Position numbers and translations under genes: made by a program
Source: an uncultured Collinsella sp.
GTDB lineage: Bacteria > Actinomycetota > Coriobacteriia > Coriobacteriales > Coriobacteriaceae
Reading direction: 5' to 3'
Assembly: GCA_900551655.1 (NCBI GenBank)
Contig: URWM01000032.1
Span: 1-10,620, forward strand
Length of the DNA stretch: 10,620 nucleotides
The notes under the pieces: model-generated
The model's input: only the letters and a program-made list of their open reading frames with translations
Told to the model about the DNA's origin: nothing
Database searches by the model: none
Part shown: positions 6,615 to 10,620 of the stretch, one piece after another
Layout: each line of letters starts with the position of its first letter
Position numbering within the stretch: position 1 is the first letter of the stretch

Positions 6615-6643
6615 TGGATAGACATCGCCAGAACGGGTATAGT
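6615..6643 (+). promoter_or_regulatory. Probable sigma-70-type promoter of pgsA
   Basis: TGGATA (6615-6620; 4 of 6 to TTGACA) and TATAGT (6638-6643; 5 of 6 to TATAAT) are separated by exactly 17 nt. Transcription would start near 6650, about 30 nt before the GTG at 6680. This rules against translation from the upstream in-frame ATG at 6554, because that codon would not be in the transcript. Confidence 0.6.
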
Positions 6644-6679
6644 ATCGAAAGTTTTGTCGTTTACCAGCGGGGGAGTCCT

Positions 6680-7384
6680 GTGGGCATCAAGAAGAAGATC
6701 AAAAAGGAGCTTATCGGCACTTCCGATTACCCGTCGAATAAGATCTTTACGATCTCCAATTTCATCACCTTTACGCGCCTGATCCTCACGCTCGTCTTCC
6801 TGTACTTGTTTGTGACGGACAACAACCGTGTCGTCGCCATTGTCATCTATGCCATCGCAGCTTCGACCGACTGGATGGACGGGCAGATTGCCCGCATGAC
6901 CAAAACGGTTTCGTGGCTCGGCAAGGTTATGGATCCCATCTGCGACCGCGCGCTGCTGTTTACCGGCGTGCTGGGCCTGGTAGTCCGCGGCGAGCTGCCC
7001 ATCTGGGTCTGCGTGCTCATCATCGGTCGCGATATCTACCTGGGCATCGGCACGCTCATCGTACGCCATTATCATCGTCGTCCCATTGATGTAGTCTTTC
7101 CCGGCAAGATTGCCACGGCGCTGCTCATGACCGGCTTCTCGCTCATGCTGCTTGGGTTCCCCGTCGTCGACGGCTGGCATCTGCTGCCCGCCACGCTCAC
7201 GGCATTCCCGGGTCTCAACGGCAGCTCGGTGCCCCTCGGCATCTTCTTTGTATACGGCGGAGTCATCTTCTCCATGCTCACCGCTGTCATCTATTCCATT
7301 AAGGGCGGGGCGGCCATTAAACAGGCCATCGCGCATCCCGAGGACGAGGACATCGACTTTCTTAACCCCGAAATCGAAGACTAA
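6680..7384 (+). CDS. pgsA: CDP-alcohol phosphatidyltransferase, probable phosphatidylglycerophosphate synthase
   Basis: This 234-residue membrane enzyme should transfer the phosphatidyl group of CDP-diacylglycerol to an alcohol, most likely glycerol-3-phosphate, the first step to phosphatidylglycerol and cardiolipin. The full family signature is present: DWMDGQIAR (Asp64, Asp67, Gly68, Ala71, Arg72), eight residues, then Gly81, Asp85 and Asp89 in GKVMDPICD. The three-residue spacings are exact. After a lysine-rich N-terminus (GIKKKIKKE) there are about six hydrophobic segments and an acidic cytoplasmic tail ending NPEIED. I chose GTG at 6680 because GGGGGAG lies 5 nt upstream and the promoter at 6615-6643 excludes the in-frame ATG at 6554. 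In mycobacteria pgsA2 lies near garA and the Rv1828 gene, as here. PgsA is the best choice; another alcohol acceptor (inositol phosphate, or phosphatidylglycerol in cardiolipin synthesis) cannot be excluded from motifs. Confidence 0.87.
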   Translation: MGIKKKIKKELIGTSDYPSNKIFTISNFITFTRLILTLVFLYLFVTDNNRVVAIVIYAIAASTDWMDGQIARMTKTVSWLGKVMDPICDRALLFTGVLGLVVRGELPIWVCVLIIGRDIYLGIGTLIVRHYHRRPIDVVFPGKIATALLMTGFSLMLLGFPVVDGWHLLPATLTAFPGLNGSSVPLGIFFVYGGVIFSMLTAVIYSIKGGAAIKQAIAHPEDEDIDFLNPEIED

Positions 7385-7449
7385 GTCGTTGGGGTATGAT
7401 TACGTACAGTACATTTTTGGCGGCACGTCCGCGATAGTTAGGGGTTGTC

Positions 7450-7884
7450 ATGGACAACAAGGTTAACAATATGCCTCAGAACGATAAGACTGCGGACGCT
7501 ACCTGCGTTTTCCGTGTTCCTTCGAGCGATGTCACCGTTCCCGACCTTATGGCCAACGCGCACATCACCGCTCCGGTTCTGTCCATCGTCAAGGGTCCGC
7601 AGACCGGAGCTGCCTTTGAGCTCGAGGACGACGTGACCACCATCGGCCGCGATCCCGCGAACGGTATCTTCCTCAACGACATGACTGTCTCGCGCAGCCA
7701 CGCACGCATTATTCGCGAGGGTCTGGGAGCCCGCATCGAGGACCTGGGTTCGCTCAACGGCACTTGGGTCGATGGTGCTATCGTCAACGGTGCTCCGCTG
7801 CACGACGGTTCTTCCGTTCAGATCGGTACGTTCACGCTCATCTATCACGAGAGCACGCCGGAGCGCATCGAAACCGGTGAGTAG
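7450..7884 (+). CDS. FHA-domain protein, GarA/OdhI-like
   Basis: This 144-residue cytoplasmic protein has a single forkhead-associated domain (about 42-135) that binds phosphothreonine. Key residues are visible: Gly66-Arg67 (TIGRDPANG), Ser81-Arg-Ser-His84 (VSRSHARI) and Asn103-Gly-Thr (LGSLNGTWVDG). The N-terminal tail carries TADATCVFRVP (14-24), which aligns in position and pattern with the ETT-type phosphorylation motif of GarA and OdhI, where a Ser/Thr kinase modifies a threonine that then folds back onto the FHA domain and switches off regulation of 2-oxoglutarate/glutamate enzymes. Here only one threonine (Thr18) remains in the motif. The next gene, 3 nt on, is MerR-like as in mycobacteria and corynebacteria, which supports orthology. 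A TATGAT (7395-7400) in the 65-nt gap after pgsA could be a -10 element, but I see no good -35. Function as a metabolic switch is inferred. Confidence 0.85.
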   Translation: MDNKVNNMPQNDKTADATCVFRVPSSDVTVPDLMANAHITAPVLSIVKGPQTGAAFELEDDVTTIGRDPANGIFLNDMTVSRSHARIIREGLGARIEDLGSLNGTWVDGAIVNGAPLHDGSSVQIGTFTLIYHESTPERIETGE

Positions 7885-7887
7885 GTA

Positions 7888-8772
7888 ATGGCCGAACGCA
7901 ATTATCTGAGTATCGGCCAGGTCGTCAATCTACTTCGAGGCGCATACCCCGATCTATCGAACTCAAAAATTAGATTTCTAGAAGATGAGGGGCTCATCAC
8001 CCCTCATCGTACGCCTAAGGGGTATCGCCAGTACTCCAAGGAAGACGTTGATCGTCTCGAGGTCATCCTGCACCTGCAGAAGACCCGCTACATGCCGCTC
8101 AACGTCATTAAACAGCGCTTGGAAAACGCAACGGACCTGTCCACTTTGGCTTACGAGGTGGGTCTTCTGTCCGATGTTCCGCTTAAGACGGAGCCCAAGG
8201 AAACCAAGCAAAAGCTGCATCCCATCGAGACCATTCCCGACATGCTCGGTGTTGAGATTTCGTTTATCCGCTCCCTTGCCGAGAACGATCTTATCCGCAT
8301 CATCAAGAGCCCACAGAACCGTGAGCTCGTCGATGGCCGAGATTTCCCGATTATCCGTTACTGCTCGGAGCTGTCGCGCTTCCACATTGAGCCGCGCAAC
8401 CTGCGTCAGTACGTATCGTCGGCAAATCGCGAGTCTTCGATGTTTGAGCAGGTTCTCGTGAGCATGCTCGGCATGGATACCTCCGATGATGAGCGCGACG
8501 CCAAGCTCGAGCGCGCTTTTAAAAAGCTGCACGACCTCACCGAGGGTGTGCACACCGCGCTCCTTAAGAACCGTGTCTTTGAGTCGCTCAACGCCGTGGT
8601 CGAGGACGCTGACATCGATGCCCTCGATGAGGAGATCGCGCGTTCCGAATCCACCAAGGCTAAAAGCGATGGGGCAAGCGTCCCCGCGGTTGCCGCGCAC
8701 GACGAGTCTCTCGTGCAGCCGTCCAAGGTCGTCGTCCCCTCGCATAACCCGTCTGCTAACACGGGTAAATAA
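7888..8772 (+). CDS. MerR-family transcriptional regulator, FtsR/Rv1828-like
   Basis: This 294-residue protein begins with a MerR-type winged helix-turn-helix (about 6-80): YLSIGQVVNLL, then SNSKIRFLEDEGLITPHRTP, then KGYRQYSKEDVDRLEVI, followed by a helix ending NVIKQRLEN. A second helical domain at about 112-180 (IETIPDMLGVEISFIRSLAE, then EPRNLRQYVSSANRE) fits the unusual C-terminal effector domain known for mycobacterial Rv1828 rather than a metal- or drug-binding MerR. The last 45 residues are low-complexity (Ser, Ala, Val, Pro) and probably disordered. In Corynebacterium the counterpart FtsR activates ftsZ and lies next to the FHA-protein gene odhI, the same pair as here. The ATG follows the FHA stop by 3 nt, so the two are co-transcribed and probably translationally linked; the Shine-Dalgarno (GAGTAGG) is weak. 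Its targets here are not shown. Confidence 0.85.
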   Translation: MAERNYLSIGQVVNLLRGAYPDLSNSKIRFLEDEGLITPHRTPKGYRQYSKEDVDRLEVILHLQKTRYMPLNVIKQRLENATDLSTLAYEVGLLSDVPLKTEPKETKQKLHPIETIPDMLGVEISFIRSLAENDLIRIIKSPQNRELVDGRDFPIIRYCSELSRFHIEPRNLRQYVSSANRESSMFEQVLVSMLGMDTSDDERDAKLERAFKKLHDLTEGVHTALLKNRVFESLNAVVEDADIDALDEEIARSESTKAKSDGASVPAVAAHDESLVQPSKVVVPSHNPSANTGK

Positions 8773-8807
8773 CCGCCGTCCACCCGGCAATCCATGAAAG
8801 GTCACCC

Positions 8808-9338
8808 ATGTACGACTTCGAATCTCATATCGTCGATATCCCCGACTATCCCGAGCCCGGAGTCGTCTTTAAGGACATCACGCCGCTCTTTGGAAATCCC
8901 GAGGCCCTGAAGGCCATGGTGGATGCCCTGGCCGAGCATTTTGCCGACATGGGCATTACCAAGGTCGTAGGACCCGAGGCCCGCGGCTTTATGGTCGGTG
9001 TGCCCGTGGCCGTCGCCCTGGGTGCCGGCTTTGTTCCCGCACGTAAGCCTGGCAAATTGCCGCGCAAGACGGTAAGCGAGAGCTACGAGCTCGAGTATGG
9101 AACGGATTCTATCGAGATCCATGCCGATGCCATCAGCTCTAAAGATACCGTGTTGATTCTGGACGACTTGGTCGCGACGGGCGGAACCGTCGAGGCAACA
9201 GGTAAACTGGTGCGAGATATGGGCGCAAAGCTTGTGGGCTACGGTTGTATCCTTGAGCTTGCGTTTCTCAACCCGCGCAAGAAGCTCACGCCTTCTAACG
9301 AGGACGTTGAGCTCTTTAGCCTGGTGACGGTGGACTAG
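8808..9338 (+). CDS. apt: Adenine phosphoribosyltransferase
   Basis: This 176-residue enzyme should convert adenine and PRPP to AMP and pyrophosphate, salvaging purines in the cytoplasm. The PRPP-binding loop VLILDDLVATGGT (115-127) is complete, with the acidic pair followed by the ATGGT turn. The N-terminal IPDYPEPGVVFKDITPLF (11-28) and GPEARGF (55-61) are typical of Apt, as is the flexible loop RKPGKLP (79-85). Its length matches the family (about 170-180). GAAAGG lies 7 nt before the ATG, and the gap after the MerR gene is 35 nt, with no clear promoter, so it probably shares the upstream transcript. In many bacteria apt lies near relA/secDF genes; none is visible here. Confidence 0.96.
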   Translation: MYDFESHIVDIPDYPEPGVVFKDITPLFGNPEALKAMVDALAEHFADMGITKVVGPEARGFMVGVPVAVALGAGFVPARKPGKLPRKTVSESYELEYGTDSIEIHADAISSKDTVLILDDLVATGGTVEATGKLVRDMGAKLVGYGCILELAFLNPRKKLTPSNEDVELFSLVTVD

Positions 9339-9369
9339 CCGTTACCCCTAGTATTGGAAAGGAAGCTTC

Positions 9370-10497
9370 ATGCGCACAGCAAACACGCACAGAAACATGG
9401 CACGCTGCGCTGCTACGGCAACCCTCGCTTGTGTTTTGGGTCTGGGCCTCACGGCTCCGGCCTACGCCGATACCGCATCCGATCTTGCCGCTGCCCGTAC
9501 CAAGCTCGAGCAGATTGGCACCCAAACCCAGCAAATTCATGAAGAACTCTCCGCACAGACGCAGGAGCTTGATCAGACTGCAGGCGAGATTACGCAAAAG
9601 CAGCAGGAGATTGCTGAGGGTCAGGCAAAGCTTTCAAGCTACGTTGCTGGTGAGTACAAGACCGGCGGCCTGAGCCTCCTTCAGGTTCTGACGGGCGTCG
9701 ACGATCTGGGCGACATGCTCAACCGTCTGTTCTACTACGGCAAAGTTTCCGACAAGCAGGCTCAGACCATTCAAGAGGTCAAGGAGCTTAAGCAGCAGCT
9801 CACCGATAAGCAGACCGAGCAGGAGAAGAACGTCGCCGCGACGCAGAAGAAGGTCGACGAACTCAATGCCCAGCAGGCTGAGGCCCAGAGTGTCGTGAAC
9901 TCCCTGGATTCACAGCTGCAGGCCGAACTTGCCGCCGAGGCCGAGGCCAACGCCGCGCTGCAGGCCGGCATCAACGCCAGCACCGCCGAGAAGGCCACGG
10001 TGAGCAACGAGACTGCCGGTACGACCGAGAACACCAACAATGGTGGCCAGACCAGCAATAACAACAACCAGGGCGGCAACACTCCGGCTCCTACGCCGGC
10101 ACCTGCTCCGACGCCGCAGCCTTCCACGCCCGCTCCGGCTCCGACGCCTTCTGCTCCGAGCCAGTCTGTTGATGGCGGTTCTGTTGTCTCGCGTGCATAC
10201 AGTAAGCTTGGTTGCGCTTATTCCTGGGGCGGAATTGGCCCGAACAGCTTCGACTGCTCTGGTTTTGTTAGCTATTGCCTCACTGGTCGCTATTGCCGTC
10301 TGGGCACCACGGGTACCTTTATGGGCTGGACGCGTGTGTCCGATCCGCAGCCCGGTGACGTTGTGGTCAACTCGTACCACACCGGCATTTACATCGGTGG
10401 TGGTCAGATGATTCATGCTTCCGACTACAACACGGGTGTCATCATCAGCTCCGTTGCCGCCGGCATGAACAATAACTACATCTTCGTGCGCTATTAA
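9370..10497 (+). CDS. Secreted coiled-coil NlpC/P60 peptidoglycan endopeptidase
   Basis: This 375-residue exported protein should cut peptide stems of peptidoglycan, as cell-separation hydrolases do. Residues 1-33 are a signal peptide with basic start, hydrophobic core (about 13-29) and a likely cut after AYA (31-33). Residues 35-210 are Gln/Glu/Lys/Ala-rich coiled coil in two arms, broken by a hydrophobic stretch (GGLSLLQVLTGVDDLGDMLN, 99-118). A flexible linker follows: Asn/Gly/Thr-rich (216-237), then Pro/Ala/Thr repeats (239-264). The C-terminal NlpC/P60 domain (about 271-375) has the catalytic cysteine in DCSGF (Cys296) and histidines in YHTGIYIG (His337) and MIHAS (His349), with the usual 12-residue spacing. 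The layout, coiled coil plus catalytic domain, recalls RipA and the autoinhibited CwlO/PcsB-like hydrolases activated by FtsEX; the partner is not in this window. GGAAAGGAAGC precedes the ATG at 9370. A strong terminator follows. Confidence 0.94.
   Translation: MRTANTHRNMARCAATATLACVLGLGLTAPAYADTASDLAAARTKLEQIGTQTQQIHEELSAQTQELDQTAGEITQKQQEIAEGQAKLSSYVAGEYKTGGLSLLQVLTGVDDLGDMLNRLFYYGKVSDKQAQTIQEVKELKQQLTDKQTEQEKNVAATQKKVDELNAQQAEAQSVVNSLDSQLQAELAAEAEANAALQAGINASTAEKATVSNETAGTTENTNNGGQTSNNNNQGGNTPAPTPAPAPTPQPSTPAPAPTPSAPSQSVDGGSVVSRAYSKLGCAYSWGGIGPNSFDCSGFVSYCLTGRYCRLGTTGTFMGWTRVSDPQPGDVVVNSYHTGIYIGGGQMIHASDYNTGVIISSVAAGMNNNYIFVRY
10079..10164 (+). repeat. Pro/Ala/Thr linker-encoding imperfect repeat
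   Basis: The linker of the NlpC/P60 protein is encoded by imperfect repeats built on GCTCCGACGCC (at about 10105 and 10137) and related GCxCCGxCxCC units, giving PAPTP-type peptides. Such tracts can change length by slippage and so alter the reach of the catalytic domain across the wall. Confidence 0.5.
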
Positions 10498-10517
10498 GTC
10501 ATCTTACACAGCGTGTG

Positions 10518-10562
10518 AATGTGGACCTCGTGGCTTTAAGTCGCGAGGTCCATTCTTTTTTC
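10518..10562 (+). terminator. Strong intrinsic terminator after the NlpC/P60 gene
   Basis: TGGACCTCG at 10522-10530 pairs with CGAGGTCCA at 10544-10552, and the stem continues inward with wobble and G-C pairs to a small TTTAA loop. TTCTTTTTTC follows immediately, a clear U-tract. It lies about 20 nt past the stop and ends the plus-strand transcript. Confidence 0.9.
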
Positions 10563-10595
10563 TCTAATCTTGTACGGCTATCTAGTATTCAAAAC

Positions 10596-10620
10596 CTGTC
10601 TCTTATACACATCTCCGAGC
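10596..10620. other. Illumina Nextera adapter read-through (artefact)
   Basis: The 19-bp Tn5 mosaic end CTGTCTCTTATACACATCT occupies 10596-10614 and is followed by CCGAGC, the start of the Nextera read-2 adapter. This is untrimmed library adapter at a contig end, not genomic DNA and not a real transposon end. Confidence 0.97.

Larger units (their letters stand above)
6284..6679. other. Divergent intergenic region
   Basis: This 396-base gap separates the minus-strand transporter cluster from the plus-strand pgsA group. GC falls sharply across it, from the GC-only leader hairpin to AT-rich sequence at about 6420-6560. It holds the leader hairpin, the TAACG direct repeat, CACCAT/ATGGTG (6352-6365), the palindrome TTGGCGCCAA, TCGGTG/CACCGA (6471-6486), a 13-bp inverted repeat (6495-6551) and the pgsA promoter. 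Plus-strand open frames beginning at 6495 and 6554 are not convincing as genes. Confidence 0.55.

Noticed and set aside
6554..6679. Upstream ATG extension of pgsA by 42 residues
   Set aside because: The promoter at 6615-6643 would start transcription after this ATG, and the GTG at 6680 has a good Shine-Dalgarno and a family-like N-terminus.
6509..7336. 275-codon minus-strand frame opposite pgsA
   Set aside because: Antisense shadow; the plus strand has the complete CDP-alcohol transferase signature, a promoter and a Shine-Dalgarno.
10596..10614. A Tn5-like transposon end
   Set aside because: The sequence continues into the Nextera adapter, so it is a library artefact.

Overview
The window looks like a Coriobacteriia (Actinomycetota) chromosome, most likely Collinsella or a close relative. 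Three things point there: a pgsA - FHA protein (GarA/OdhI-like) - MerR protein (FtsR/Rv1828-like) gene order known from actinobacteria, an actinobacterial NlpC/P60 cell-wall hydrolase, and moderate-to-high GC. The genus call is inference from protein style, not from a marker gene. The last 25 bases are Illumina Nextera transposase adapter, so the right edge is a contig end, not biology.

Region 1 (1 to about 1500) has no intact gene. It is lower in GC, holds decayed coding fragments (best: a 59-codon minus-strand C-terminal relic at 708-887 with its own terminator) and is rich in inverted repeats: a 22-bp hairpin at 963-1009 and a perfect 20-bp palindrome at 1126-1145 inside a larger inverted repeat. 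It ends with a small ribbon-helix-helix (antitoxin-type) gene behind a palindromic operator, with no toxin beside it.

Region 2 (1727-6283, minus strand, very GC-rich) is one tightly packed cluster. In transcription order it encodes a LanF/MutF-type ABC ATPase, two MutE/MutG-type membrane subunits, a previously unlisted 40-aa single-helix membrane peptide, an OmpR-family response regulator and a sensor histidine kinase. The stop/start overlaps imply translational coupling. The likely job is sensing and expelling a lantibiotic-like or other membrane-active peptide. No lantibiotic precursor or modification enzyme lies in the window, so this is a resistance rather than a producer locus as far as can be seen. 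A direct repeat with 11-bp period upstream of the ATPase gene is a candidate binding site for the response regulator.

Region 3 (6284-6679) is the divergent intergenic region between that cluster and the housekeeping genes. It holds several inverted repeats and a good promoter for pgsA.

Region 4 (6680-10497, plus strand) carries pgsA (phospholipid synthesis), an FHA protein, a MerR-like regulator, apt (adenine salvage) and a secreted NlpC/P60 peptidoglycan hydrolase. A strong intrinsic terminator follows at about 10518-10562. Short gaps (3 to 65 nt) suggest one or a few transcripts linking membrane lipid, cell-division/metabolic signalling, purine salvage and cell-wall turnover. No rRNA, tRNA, CRISPR array or complete insertion sequence was seen.
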